Shown: positions 1-11,287, counted from the first letter of the stretch. The stretch: DNA of 47,208 nucleotides from Roseomonas sp. CECT 9278 (GCF_918698155.1 NZ_CAKKLX010000039.1:1-47208), one strand, 5' to 3'. Translations and numbers: made by a program. The notes: a model not told the origin generated them from the letters alone.

Positions 1-48
1 GGTCGCCGCCAGGCCACCAGGCCGGATCCTCAGACCCACACTCACCAC

Positions 49-578
<530 letters not shown>

Positions 579-582
<4 letters not shown>

Positions 583-1163
583 CCAGCCCCGCCATCGCCC
601 TGCCGTGCCTCCTGCGTCTCGATCATCTCACGCAGGCCGAGCCCCCAGGAAGAAATCGCCTTCAGGAACGGCAACAGCGGCACGTCGAGATAGCGCACCC
701 GCTCCGGCGCGAAGACATAGAGCGCACCCGACATCGGCGCCGGCGACCCCGGCACGAACACCACCAGCCGCCCATCCGCGAAGCCATCCATCACCAGGGC
801 GGGGCACCATCCTTCCTCGATCGCGGCAAGCGCGGGACGCAGCGCGCGGCCTCCACCCCGGGCGAGCGGACCTTCGCCCGAGAAAGCCTTCACCAACCGA
901 TAGCCTGGAATCCTGTCGAACAATGCCCCTTCGAGGACCCTGCGCGCCCAGCCGCCGGCCGCCGAACGCACGAGCAACCCAATCACCAGGCAGAGCAGGA
1001 CCAGCAACAGCACGGCCGCGATCGCGGGATGCCCATAGCTTCGCGCAAGCGGATCCGCCGCATCCTGCAGCTTGTGGATGATGCCGAGGACCAGGAGCAC
1101 CACCGCGCCGAGCGGCAGCACTACCAGGGCGCCGTCGAGCAGCGCGCGGCGCAGCGCCCTCAT
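579..1163 (-). CDS. DUF502 family integral membrane protein
   Basis: A 194-residue protein with two N-terminal membrane segments (roughly residues 9-30 and 45-65). A soluble region follows, with the DUF502 features IPGYRLVKAFSG, a PALVMDGFADGRLVVFVPG stretch and a C-terminal segment near VPLLPFLKAISSWG. The ATG at 1163 is the only ATG that excludes an implausible polar extension through the neighbouring stop; the ribosome site is weak. It starts 34 bases after the HAD phosphatase gene on the same strand and is probably the last gene of the sulfatase/phosphatase run. The family's function is unknown beyond being membrane-embedded, so a role in this operon is only inferred from position. Its 3' end abuts the recombinase remnant. 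Confidence 0.8.
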
Positions 1164-1197
1164 GCGCGGCTCGTCCGGAATGGTGTGCCGCGCATGG

Positions 1198-2202
1198 TCA
1201 TCCTCCCGGGAAGATGCGCGACCAGTCATCCCGCATCGAGACAACCTGCCACCCGCGCGCTGGTGCCTCGTCCAGCGCGCGCGCGAGTCGCCCGATATGG
1301 CTTTGCCGATCATACGCATATTCGCGCGCCGCATCGTCGTGGCGAACGATCATGCCGAGGCGCCGTCCCGGCCCCTCGGTTACGTAGCGCAGCATCTCGT
1401 GGTCGCCGTCCGAATTGCCGAAGGCGGCGATCGGCCGTACGCCGATTTGGCGCGCGATTCCGACCGGCTTACCCGGCCCGTCATCGATGAAATCGATGCG
1501 CGCCTCCCGCGTGAGGGTGATGCGGCCATCGGTCTCGCCCGGGCGCAGCGCGAAGGTCGAGCCGACCACCTGGTGCGGCGGGATGCCATAGACCTGCTGC
1601 GAGAAGGCGCGCACGAATTCCACTCCGCCGCCCGAGACGATGAAGGTGCTGAAGCCGTTCGCGCGCAGGAAGGCCAGCGCCTCGACCATCGGCTGGTAGA
1701 CCAGCGCGGTGAAGGGACGGCCCCATTTCGGGTCGCGCGCGGTGGCGAGCCATTCGGCAGCGACGCTGCGGAAGTCCTCCGGCGAGGTGCCGGCCTGCGC
1801 GGCGCCGGCGAGCTTCAGCAGCCCCTCCGTGCCACCCGCCGCGACCCCGCGCATGTCCCCGGCGATGGCGGCGCGGAAAACGGGGTCCTGCTGCCAGTCC
1901 GGGTTCCGCGGCGCGAGCGCCTTGATGCGGTCTAGGATAAAGAACAGCTGCGTATAGGCCGGCTGCTCGACCCACAGCGTCCCGTCATTGTCGAAGACCG
2001 CGATGCGCTCGGCAGGTGCGACGAAGTCTGGGCCGCCCGCGGTGGTCACGGCGGCGACGAAGTCCATCAACACGCGCCGGCGTGGCCCGTCGCGCCAGGA
2101 GGGCAGCAGGTCGGTGGCCTGGGCGAAGGCGCCGTTGGTGGCGTCCAGCAGCAGCAGCGCGCCACCCAACCCGGCGGCGATACCGCGTCGCGTCGTGGTC
2201 AT
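1198..2202 (-). CDS. Exported HAD-family phosphatase
   Basis: A 334-residue haloacid-dehalogenase superfamily hydrolase. The catalytic DxDGT motif is present as D71-N-D73-G-T. A later phosphoserine-phosphatase-like segment (FSTFIVSGGGVEFVRAFS) and motif IV (IAAFGNSDGDHEML) follow, so the active site looks complete. The N-terminus MTTTRRGIAAGLGG with a hydrophobic stretch and an AFA-QA junction is a Sec or Tat signal peptide, so the enzyme probably acts in the periplasm. The ATG at 2202 has a GGGAAAG ribosome site; longer upstream reading has no coding character. It lies 41 bases after the outer-membrane barrel gene and 34 before DUF502. Substrate unknown: release of phosphate from an organic phosphomonoester is the family's usual reaction. 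Confidence 0.85.
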   Translation of the reverse strand: MTTTRRGIAAGLGGALLLLDATNGAFAQATDLLPSWRDGPRRRVLMDFVAAVTTAGGPDFVAPAERIAVFDNDGTLWVEQPAYTQLFFILDRIKALAPRNPDWQQDPVFRAAIAGDMRGVAAGGTEGLLKLAGAAQAGTSPEDFRSVAAEWLATARDPKWGRPFTALVYQPMVEALAFLRANGFSTFIVSGGGVEFVRAFSQQVYGIPPHQVVGSTFALRPGETDGRITLTREARIDFIDDGPGKPVGIARQIGVRPIAAFGNSDGDHEMLRYVTEGPGRRLGMIVRHDDAAREYAYDRQSHIGRLARALDEAPARGWQVVSMRDDWSRIFPGG

Positions 2203-2243
2203 GGTCTTTCCCTTCACAGGCGGTGCATGGGATCGCGCTTCGG

Positions 2244-3043
2244 TCACAGGCGGAACTGGACGTTGATGCCGGTGAGGACGCCCCATTCCATCTGCCCGGG
2301 GCCCTGGCGCAACAACGAGTATTGCGGCTCGACGAACAGCCTCGCCACGGTGTTGCCGATGTGGACGACCTTGCCGATGCCCAGGCCCAGCGGCACGGCA
2401 TAGGCGTTGCTGTCGAAGTCGTAGGTCCACACCGCGGATGATCGCAGGTACCAACCCTCGCCCAGCTGCCGGAACAGGAAGGGCTCGAAGTTGCCAAGAT
2501 GGACAGGGCGGCGCGTGTCGTTGCCGCCGATGCTGGCCTGCCATGTCAGCAGGTAGCCGTATTGCCAGGCCGGGCTGGTGGCGACGAAGAGCACATTGGC
2601 GAAGCCGGCTGACCATTGCCCGGACCCGAGCGCCCGGTCGCTCGCCGTGGGTGCGGTGAGCCGCGGGCCGATGCCGAAGCTCACGCCCGGATTCGCCGTG
2701 TCGAACAGGTAGGCGGCGAAGATGTTGCGGTCGCCGATGCCGGTCTCGTGCCCGCCGCCCGGCACCACCGGGTAGCTGTTGATGGGCAGCGTGGCGCGCG
2801 CGATCCAGCGGGTCTCGCCGATGCGAAGGGCTGCGCGCCGCGCAGCAACACGGCGTTGGCGGCTTCGCTGGTGCCGCTCAGCCGCGCGACATACTGTTTC
2901 TGCAGGGTGAGCGAGGTGGCGCTGGCGAGCGGATTGTTCGCCTGCGCATTGGCATCGGGCTCCTGAACCCGGCCCACCGCCGGCGCGGCCATCAGCAGGA
3001 CCGCCGCCGCGGCATGGCGCAGGCGAAGCCATCTTGATGTCAC
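2244..3043 (-). pseudogene. Outer-membrane beta-barrel protein with a single-base frameshift
   Basis: The N-terminal part is read from a GTG at about 3043: a hydrophobic signal peptide (RHAAAAVLLMAAPAVG), then NNPLASATSLTLQKQY. The C-terminal two thirds (ARATLPINSYPVV, IGDRNIFAAYLF, ending GVLTGINVQFRL with a C-terminal aromatic-x-Leu) lie in another frame and look like the transporter-like barrels often named neuromedin U. The two halves meet at 2821-2830. One extra C in the TTCGC at 2827-2823 would give a continuous GAQPFRIGETRW. This is either a true disabling mutation or a sequencing error. An outer-membrane barrel between an exported sulfatase and an exported phosphatase would fit substrate entry. 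There is no good ribosome site, so the start is uncertain. Confidence 0.7.
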
Positions 3044-3105
3044 GACGTGCACCACATCATGCAGGGACGCGGGCGGGCGCCGGGGGACGCCCGCCCGCAG
3101 CGCCT

Positions 3106-4727
<1,622 letters not shown>

Positions 4728-4731
<4 letters not shown>

Positions 4732-5735
4732 GGGACGATGTCTCCTCGGGTTTGTGGGGTGTCGCGGCGGATGCAGCGGAAGCCGATATGGCTCATGCCG
4801 GTGTCGACCATCTGGGCGTGGCGCGCCGCGGGCCGGTAGCGCCGGCAATAGGACGGCGCGCACAGGAAGGACCCGCCCTTCACCACGCGGCGCGGGATGC
4901 GGATGGCGGCCTGGGCCGGATCGAAGGATCCCTCCATGGCTGGTCCGCGGGGATTGTCCGGCGCGCAGCAGGGCTTCGTCGGGTCCGCGGCATGCCGGGC
5001 GCCCCACCAGTCGGTGGTCCATTCCCAGACATTCCCGCACACCTCGAACAGGCCGTATCCGTTCGGCGCGAAGGAGCGGACCGGGCAGGTGCCCTCGAAG
5101 CCGTCCGTGGCAAAGTTGCGCCAGGGAAAGGGGCCCTGCCAGGTGTTCGCGACATCCACCTCGGCGGGCCGCAGCGCATCGCCCCAGGCGAATTCCGCAC
5201 CGTCGAGGCCGCCGCGCGCGGCGAATTCCCACTCCGCCTCTGTCGGCAGGTCCTTGCCGGCCCAGCGTGCATAGGCTTCGGCATCCTCGAAGGCGACCTG
5301 CACGACGGGATGGTCCTCGCGCCCAACCAGGTCGCTCCCCGGGCCTTCGGGCATGTGCCAACAGGCGCCCGGCGTCCAGTGCCACCAGTTGGACATGTCG
5401 CGCGTGTCGACCGGGCCTTCGGTCATGCGGAACACCAGGGCGCCGGGCACCAGCATTGCCGCATCCGCCCCTGGATACATGGCGGGGTCGAGCGGCCGCT
5501 CGGCCACGCTCACATGGCCCGTCGCGCTGACGAAGGCCGCGAACTCGGCATTGGTGACGGCCGTTGCATCCATCCAGAACGGATCGACCTGCGCGAGGTG
5601 CGCAGGACGTTCCTCCGCATAGTGGTGGTCCGATCCCATCAGGAAGGTGCCGCCGGGGATGCGGACCATGCCCGGTGTCGACGCGTCGCCTTCCAGCCCC
5701 GCCGTCGGCCGCATGATGGACCTGGTCGTCACCAC
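4728..5735 (-). CDS. Formylglycine-generating enzyme (sulfatase-modifying factor, SUMF1 family)
   Basis: About 335 residues. It converts the active-site cysteine of the downstream sulfatase to formylglycine in the cytoplasm. The family opening MVRIPGGTFLMGSD is at 23-36, the middle has LPTEAEWEFAARGG, and the C-terminal core is VVKGGSFLCAPSYCRRYR with both active-site cysteines (Cys292, Cys297) and the closing GFRC. The two cysteines separate true oxygen- and copper-dependent FGE from the many lectin-like relatives. I chose the GTG at 5735 because GGAAGGAAG lies 7 bases upstream; an in-frame ATG at 5714 is the alternative. It is the first gene of the sulfatase operon and overlaps the sulfatase by 4 bases. 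A palindrome lies 85 bases upstream. Confidence 0.93.
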
Positions 5736-5819
5736 CCGATCTTCCTTCCGCCCGCGCCCCCCGCACCTGGGGTGCTGCGGTGCCGGGGGAAGGCTAGCGT
5801 GCGGGTGGTGCCGCCCCCA

Positions 5820-5835
5820 TCGGGTCGATACCCGA
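5820..5835. promoter_or_regulatory. Palindrome TCGGGTCGATACCCGA upstream of the FGE-sulfatase operon
   Basis: Inverted repeat with 6-bp arms TCGGGT/ACCCGA around CGAT. It lies in the gap between the response-regulator stop (5861) and the FGE start (5735). It matches the palindrome at 6584-6599 at 15 of 16 positions. A further half-site (CGGGTCGA) lies at 5843-5850. It is a candidate binding site for the adjacent NarL-type regulator. A hairpin terminator is less likely because no T-run follows. Confidence 0.5.
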
Positions 5836-5860
5836 GGCACCCCGGGTCGAAGCGCGGTGG

Positions 5861-6535
5861 TCAGACCGCCGTGATGTTGTTCCGCGCTGCATACCGCACG
5901 ACCTCGGCCACGGTATGCGCGCCGATCTTGCGCATCAGCGCGCCGCGATGCGTCTCCACGGTCTTGACCGATATCGCGAGGCGCCGGGCGATCTCCTTGT
6001 TCGACAGCCCCTCGGCAATCGCCTGCACCACCTCGCGTTCCCGGGGCGTGAGCGCATTCGGCACCACCGGAGCCTCGGCGCCGCGGCGCAGGTAGCCCTC
6101 GAGGATGCGCTCCGTCACGCCGGGATTGAAAAAGGGACGGTGCGCCGCGAGCGTGCGCACCGCCGCCACGATCTGGTCGCCAACGTCCGATTTCAGCAGA
6201 TAGCCGCGGGCACCCGCCTCCAGCACCAGGCGGATCATCTCCTCGCTCTCGACCATGGTGAAGATGAGAACCTCGGTGCCCGGGCTGGTCGCGCGGATCT
6301 GCCGCGCCGCTTCGAGGCCGTTGAGCTGCGGCATGGCGATGTCGAGGATGGCAACGTCGGGTGCGAGCTCGGTCGCGAGCCGTACGGCCTCGCGACCGTC
6401 GGCGGCCTCGCCGACCACCGACCAGCCCGGCTGCAGCTCCAGCATGCTGCGCAAACCGCGCCGCACGACGGCGTGGTCGTCGGCGAGAAGGATACTGATC
6501 ACGGCCACGCGCTCCGTCGCTCCGGCCATCCTCAT
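5861..6535 (-). CDS. NarL/FixJ-type response regulator
   Basis: A receiver domain (about residues 12-130) has the acidic pair D19-D20 (ILLADDH), phosphoacceptor D65 (VAILDIAMP) and the conserved K115 (YLLKSD). It is joined to a LuxR-type helix-turn-helix from about residue 161 (LTPREREVVQAIAEG, NKEIARRLAISVKTVETHR). It would be phosphorylated by the divergently encoded histidine kinase and bind DNA as a dimer. The start is uncertain: ATGs at 6535 and 6529 and GTGs at 6508 and 6502 are all possible, the GTGs having ACGGAG upstream. It precedes the FGE gene by 125 bases on the same strand. Matching palindromes lie on both sides of the gene, suggesting that it controls itself, the kinase and the sulfatase operon. 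Confidence 0.92.
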   Translation of the reverse strand: MRMAGATERVAVISILLADDHAVVRRGLRSMLELQPGWSVVGEAADGREAVRLATELAPDVAILDIAMPQLNGLEAARQIRATSPGTEVLIFTMVESEEMIRLVLEAGARGYLLKSDVGDQIVAAVRTLAAHRPFFNPGVTERILEGYLRRGAEAPVVPNALTPREREVVQAIAEGLSNKEIARRLAISVKTVETHRGALMRKIGAHTVAEVVRYAARNNITAV

Positions 6536-6583
6536 ATCCGTGGAAGCCACGGCCAGGGTAGGACCTTGCGTGCCCATGCGCGC

Positions 6584-6599
6584 TCGGGTCGAGACCCGA
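6584..6599. promoter_or_regulatory. Palindrome TCGGGTCGAGACCCGA between response regulator and kinase
   Basis: Perfect 7-bp arms TCGGGTC/GACCCGA around GA, in the divergent intergenic region. It is 49 bases before the regulator start and 113 before the kinase start. Read on the other strand, it shares CATCGGGTC-NNN-ACCCGAG with the copy at 5820-5835. This is the arrangement expected of an autoregulated two-component promoter. Confidence 0.5.
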
Positions 6600-6712
6600 T
6601 GCTTCCCTAGACACGCCCTCCCCACGCGGCGTCAGGAAATCTGATGACAGCCGCACCCGCGGCGGCCTTGAATGCTCCCGAGCCCCGCAACAGGGGACAG
6701 GGAGCGTAGCAC

Positions 6713-8512
6713 GTGCGGCTGCGGACCTACCTGATTGCGCTCGTGGCGGCGACGCTGCTGCCGGTCCTGGCCTTCGCGGGCTGGTCGGCCTGGCGCGTGG
6801 TCGCGGCGGAACGCAGCGTGACGGCGCGCGAGCTTACGCGCCTGGCCACGAGCGCGGCCGGCGCGCTCGAGGTCGAGTTCGGCCGCGCCATCGTCCTGGG
6901 GCGGACGCTCGCCGCCTCCCCGGCGCTGCGGCGCGGCGACATCGAGACCTTCGCCCTGCAGGCGCGCGAGGCGGCGGACGCCAACGGAACCTCGGTCGCG
7001 ACCGGCGACGAGCATGGCAGGCAGACCTTCAACAGCCGCGTCGCGCGCGGAGAGCCGATCAACGCGCGCCCCGAGCCAGACCTCGTGCGCCAGGTGCGCG
7101 AACGGGCTGCGCCCTTCGTGACCGACCTGTTCCAGGCGCCGCTGATGGACCGACCGATCGCTGCCGTGATCGTGCCGGTCCAGGGCGCGCCGGCGGACAT
7201 CGCGGTGGCGATCGGCGTCCGGGTCGACACCGCGCGCCTCGAACGACTGCTGCCGGAGCCGGTCTTCGGTGCCGGCGCCTTCTCCGTTGTGCTGGACGGG
7301 CGCGGCACGATCGCCGGGCGGTCCGCCGGGGCGCCCGGGGAGTTTCCGGTGCAGGCGCTGGATGGATTGGCGCCGGGGCGGGTCGGGCTGATCGAGCGCG
7401 CCGGCGCGGCGCGGCTGCTGGCAGCACGCAGCTTGATCGCGGATACCGGCTGGCAGGTGGTGGTGGTCGCACCCGAGGAGGCCGTCGCCGCAAGCGCCCG
7501 CCGGGCGATGATGTGGCTCGGCGCCGCCGGGGTCGGCGGGCTCATGCTGGCCGTCCTGCTGTCGGTGCTGCTCGCGGCCTTCCTGCTGCGCCAGGCCAGG
7601 GGGCTGGTCGCCACCGCTTCCGCGATGGCCGAGGGCGCGCCGGTGGAAGGCGGCAGCCGCGTGACCGAGGTGGCCGTGGTCCGGCGTGCGCTCGAGGCAG
7701 CGGGCGGCGCGATCCGCAGCCGCGCCGAGGCGCAGGCGCGGCTGCATGCGATGACCGAGACCGCGTCGCTGCTCGAACAGCGCGTCGCGGAGCGGACCCG
7801 CGACCTGGAACACGCCACAGGTCGCCTCCTGCAGGCAGAGGACGAGGTGCGGCGACGGATCGCCCGCGACCTGCACGACAGCACGGTGCAGGAGCTTGTG
7901 GCGGCTTCGCTGTGCATCGCGCATGCGCGCGCGGCGCCGGCAGAGGCGGACCAGGCGCTGGCCGATGCCGCCGACGCCCTTACGCGGGCGAAAGCGGAAC
8001 TGCGGACCGTATCCTTCCTGCTGCAGCCGCCCCTGCTCGACGAATGCGGCCTCGTGGTCGCGTTGCGTCTCTATGCCGAGGGGGTGGCACGGCGCAGCGG
8101 CGTCGCGATCATCGTCGAGGCACCGCCCGTCGCACCGAAACTGTCGCGGTCAGCCGAGACGGCACTGTTTCGCGTCGTGCAGGAAGCCCTGGCGAATGCC
8201 GTCTCGCATGGCGAGGCCCGCAACATCCGGGTTCGCATAATCGTGCATGAGGACGGACTCACCGTCGCTGTCATCGATGACGGGCACGGCATGATGCAGG
8301 GCGCGCACGGCGTTGTCAGTGAAGGGGTGGGACTGTCGAGCATGCGCGCGCGCGTACGGCACCTGGGTGGGGATCTCTCCATCGCCAGCGGCCCAAGTGG
8401 CACGGTCGTGACCGCGAGCCTGCCGCTGACCGCACGCGTTGTTGACCAGCCTTCGGCGACGCAGGCAGATGCGGACACGCAAGTGGCGGCGTTGAGCGCG
8501 GCGCCCGCCTGA
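6713..8512 (+). CDS. Membrane sensor histidine kinase (NarX/DesK class, HisKA_3)
   Basis: A 599-residue kinase. Membrane helix 1 is at about 5-25. A periplasmic sensor of about 230 residues follows, with Cache-like character (FSVVLDGRGTIAG), then helix 2 at about 268-292 and a coiled linker. The HisKA_3 dimerisation domain carries phospho-accepting His388 (RIARDLHDSTVQEL). The HATPase domain has N-box VVQEALANAVSHGEA, DDGHGM and GVGLSSMRARV. The GTG start at 6713 has GGGAG 9 bases upstream. It is divergent from its response regulator, an unusual order for this class, whose genes are mostly in tandem. The signal sensed is unknown; given the neighbours it may relate to sulfate esters, sulfur or phosphate. 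Confidence 0.92.
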   Translation: MRLRTYLIALVAATLLPVLAFAGWSAWRVVAAERSVTARELTRLATSAAGALEVEFGRAIVLGRTLAASPALRRGDIETFALQAREAADANGTSVATGDEHGRQTFNSRVARGEPINARPEPDLVRQVRERAAPFVTDLFQAPLMDRPIAAVIVPVQGAPADIAVAIGVRVDTARLERLLPEPVFGAGAFSVVLDGRGTIAGRSAGAPGEFPVQALDGLAPGRVGLIERAGAARLLAARSLIADTGWQVVVVAPEEAVAASARRAMMWLGAAGVGGLMLAVLLSVLLAAFLLRQARGLVATASAMAEGAPVEGGSRVTEVAVVRRALEAAGGAIRSRAEAQARLHAMTETASLLEQRVAERTRDLEHATGRLLQAEDEVRRRIARDLHDSTVQELVAASLCIAHARAAPAEADQALADAADALTRAKAELRTVSFLLQPPLLDECGLVVALRLYAEGVARRSGVAIIVEAPPVAPKLSRSAETALFRVVQEALANAVSHGEARNIRVRIIVHEDGLTVAVIDDGHGMMQGAHGVVSEGVGLSSMRARVRHLGGDLSIASGPSGTVVTASLPLTARVVDQPSATQADADTQVAALSAAPA

Positions 8513-8866
8513 CGTCGCATCGGCTCGCGTAGCGTCGACAGCCGCGGGCGGCCGAAGCGGAGTTCCGACCGGCCTCGCGACTGAGCGCGTCGACCGGGAC
8601 CCCGCCGAGATCCGGCTCCCCGCAGGATGGCTTGGCACGGTTCGTGGCCGGTTCTCGCGCAGGGCTCGCGATCCGTTCGGCTGAAGCGCGATCCCGCGCC
8701 CATCGGACCGCGCCATGCGCGGCGCTGGCCAAGGTTGCCCGAGCCGCGTTCGGCATCGGCCGATGCGCGTCACCGCATACAACGTTCCCGACATCCGACC
8801 AGCAAGGCCGCCAACCCGTGCGGGAGCGGCCTTCTCGCTGGGCACCGCGTCACCCCAAGGAGCAGC
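8513..8866. other. Intergenic region between convergent genes
   Basis: A 354-base gap between the kinase stop and the stop of the Bug gene on the other strand. I find no credible reading frame in either direction. The only structure seen is the hairpin at 8804-8833. Confidence 0.5.
8804..8833. terminator. Hairpin between convergent genes
   Basis: Perfect 8-bp stem AAGGCCGC (8804-8811) / GCGGCCTT (8826-8833) with a 14-base loop. It lies where transcripts from both sides would need to end. No clear T-run follows on either strand, so it is a weak intrinsic-terminator candidate. Confidence 0.35.
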
Positions 8867-9733
8867 CTAGCCCAAGGTAATCCCTGCCTCGCGGATGACC
8901 TGCACGGCGGTACGACGCTGTGCCGCGATCCAGGTCGCGAAAGCCTGCGGCGTATTGCCGACCATGATTGCGCCGGCGGGATCCATGCGCGCACGGACAG
9001 CCGGCGCGCGTGCCGCCGCCGCAGCCGTGGCGGCCAGCCGGTCAATCGCGCCGCGGGGCGTGCCAGCCGCCGCGAACAATCCATTCCAATCGGTCATGTC
9101 GAAGCCCGGGAAGCCCGATTCCGCCAGGGTGGGCACATCCGGCAGGGACGGCACGCGCTCAAGGCTGGTGACCGCCAGGATGCGTGCGCGTCCCGCCTGC
9201 ACCGGCGGGCGGATCGACGACATGGTGATCAGCACCGCATCGATGCTGCCCGCCAGAATGTCGCGCGCTGCGTCCGCGCCGCCGCGATAGGGCGCATGCA
9301 CCAGGCGGATTCCAGCCTGGCGTTCGAATGACGCAAGGACCAGGTGCCCCATGCCGGCCGCCGGCGGCGTACCCACCGAAATGGTCGCCGGCCTCGCCTT
9401 CGCGATCTCGATGAATTCCTGGATGGTGCGCGCCGGGAAGTCGGTCTTGACCGCAATCACCTGCGGAAAAAAGCAGACCAGCGAGACGGGGCTGAAGGAC
9501 GCTTCGTAGTCGAAGGCCAGGTCGCGCAGCAACACCGGGTTGGTCGGGTGGTTCGCGGCATCGATCAGGAAGGTGTCGCCGTCGCGCGGCGCCTGGCGCG
9601 CCGCTTTGGCGGCGATCACGGCATTCCCGCCGGTGCGGTTCTCGATGACGATGTTCTGGCCGAGCCCGCCCTGCATCTCCGCCGATATCGCGCGCGAGGA
9701 CGTGTCCGCCGCGCCGCCCGCGGCGACGGGCAC
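8867..9733 (-). pseudogene. Bug/TctC-type solute-binding protein lacking its signal peptide
   Basis: A nearly complete tripartite-tricarboxylate receptor domain: VPVAAGGAADTSSRAI at the start, IVIENRTGGNAVIAAKAAR, then HAPYRGGADAARDILAG and a normal C-terminus. The frame continues upstream of the GTG at 9733 as ADWPTRSIRWL, which is the usual start of the mature protein. However, codons before that encode a polar sequence back to a TAG at about 9861, with no ATG and no hydrophobic signal stretch in any frame. These receptors must reach the periplasm to work, so this copy is probably inactive or truncated at its 5' end. No transporter genes adjoin it. It could still be made from an unrecognised start as a cytoplasmic protein. 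Confidence 0.7.
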
Positions 9734-10152
9734 CAGCCAGCGGATCGATCGCGTCGGCCAGTCGGCCTGCGCCGGCTCCCATGGACCAGCCTGGTGGAGT
9801 GATGGCGTTCGTGCAGCCGCGTCGCCAGAGGCGTCACCGCGACCCGAGCGGGCAGTTGCCTAGCCGTCGCCAAGGCGCCGTGGAAAGCCACCATCCATGC
9901 AGGCCCGCACCGCGCCGGATGAGTCCTGCGGCCGACTTGTCGCGTCGGTGACGCCCTGCCGCGGGGCCGGCTGGGCGCGCGGCGCCGCCCCCTTCGGTGC
10001 AGCGCGCCGCCACCTCGTGCCGCTGCGGCGGCACGGCGATCGCCGCGCGCTGCAGCCGCGCGGCGACCACCCATCGCGCCGGCGGTGCGCGCCGTCAGTC
10101 GACGCAGCGCCGTGCGCGGCATCCCGGCGCGCGCGTCTGCGCCAGCCCGCCC
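9734..10152. other. Non-coding or decayed stretch between two Bug genes
   Basis: About 420 bases with open frames on both strands, but only arginine/alanine-rich compositions typical of GC-rich shadow frames. I recognise no gene, repeat or promoter. It may be the decayed upstream part of the signal-less Bug gene. Confidence 0.4.
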
Positions 10153-11130
10153 TCAGTCGAGCCGGATGTCGAGCCGACGCACCACGGCCCCCAGCTGTTC
10201 CCGGTTGGCGGCGATGAAGGCGCGCGTCTGGTCCGGCGGCAGGCCGACCGGCACGATGCCCTGGGCGCGGAAGACCTCCTGCGTGGCGGGGGTGCGCAGC
10301 GCCGCGGCGGCGGTCTCGGCGATGCGGGCGACGACAGGCGCGGGCGTGCGCGCCGGTCCCAGCAGGGCGAACCAATTCGCCGCATCGACCGCCATGCCGA
10401 GCTCCCGCAAGGTCGGCACATTCGGCAGCAGCGGCACCCGCGCGGCCGACCCGATGCCGAGGATGCGGACGCGACCATCGCGCGCAAGCCCCTCGGCCGG
10501 CCCTGCATTCATGAACATGGCATCGACCTGCGCCGCCACCAGCGCGGTATAGGCCGGCGCCGCGCCGGTGAACGGCACGTGCAGCAGGTCGAGCCCGGCG
10601 TGCTGCATCACGCCCGCCGCGGCGAGCTGCGACGTCGAGCCGATGCCCCAGGAGGCGTAGGTGAGCTGGCCCGGCCGGCTGCGCGCGAGCGTGACGAAGG
10701 CATCGAACGTCTCCACGCCGAGCCCGGAGCGGACCACCAGCGCGAAGGGGCCATCGGCGAAGACGGTGATCGGCTCGAAGCCGGCGACGGGGTCGTAGGC
10801 GAGGCGCGAGTACACCAGCGGATTGACGGTATGCGTCTCGGCGCTGGCGACGAACAGCGTGTGGCCGTCGGGCCGGGCACTGGCGACGAACTGCGCGCCG
10901 ACGGCGCCATTGGCGCCGGGCCGATTGTCGACCACGACGGGCTGGCCGAGCAGCGGCGCCATCGCGGAGGCAAGCGCGCGCGAGACGACGTCCGTCGCGC
11001 CGCCGGCATTCCACGGCACCACGATGCGGACGGCCTGGTCCGGGAAGGCGAGCGCCGGCGTGGCGACCGCAACCGTGGCAAGCGTGGCGCCAGCGCCGAG
11101 CACGGCACGGCGAGAGAGTGTCGTTCGCAT
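10153..11130 (-). CDS. Bug/TctC-type periplasmic solute-binding protein
   Basis: A 325-residue receptor of the tripartite tricarboxylate transporter family. The signal peptide MRTTLSRRAVLGAGATLATV...ALA carries a twin-arginine motif and ends before FPDQAVRIVVPWNAGG. Family segments include VVVDNRPGANGAVGAQFVA, LTYASWGIGSTSQLAA and HVPFTGAAPAYTALVAAQVD. The ATG at 11130 has GGAGCAGG upstream. It captures a small carboxylate or related ligand in the periplasm, but no membrane permease genes are nearby. It is divergent from the N-carbamoyl hydrolase/cyclic amidohydrolase operon, suggesting that its ligand is the substrate of those enzymes. The promoter region between holds a sigma-70-like promoter for this gene and a palindrome. 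Confidence 0.93.
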   Translation of the reverse strand: MRTTLSRRAVLGAGATLATVAVATPALAFPDQAVRIVVPWNAGGATDVVSRALASAMAPLLGQPVVVDNRPGANGAVGAQFVASARPDGHTLFVASAETHTVNPLVYSRLAYDPVAGFEPITVFADGPFALVVRSGLGVETFDAFVTLARSRPGQLTYASWGIGSTSQLAAAGVMQHAGLDLLHVPFTGAAPAYTALVAAQVDAMFMNAGPAEGLARDGRVRILGIGSAARVPLLPNVPTLRELGMAVDAANWFALLGPARTPAPVVARIAETAAAALRTPATQEVFRAQGIVPVGLPPDQTRAFIAANREQLGAVVRRLDIRLD

Positions 11131-11287
11131 GGGACCTGCTCCTTCAAAAGCGTTTGCGGCCAGGCGCCCTGCCGATCGGCACGGCCCGATCCGGTGCGCC
11201 GGCGTCGCGTGCGTCGCCTCGGCAAGCCACCCGGCACCGCGAGGCCTGGCGGAAGGCACGAGACGTCCGCGGCAGGACGCCGCAGCC

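Noticed and set aside
2244..3032. Intact barrel gene starting at the ATG at 3032
   Set aside because: Its first 70 residues are Arg/Gly/Ala-rich with no signal peptide, while the other frame over the same bases encodes a good signal and family-like N-terminus; a frameshift explains both.
5736..5860. Sigma-54 promoter before the FGE gene
   Set aside because: GGCAC is present on the minus strand but no TTGC follows at the required spacing, and the nearby regulator lacks a sigma-54 activation domain.
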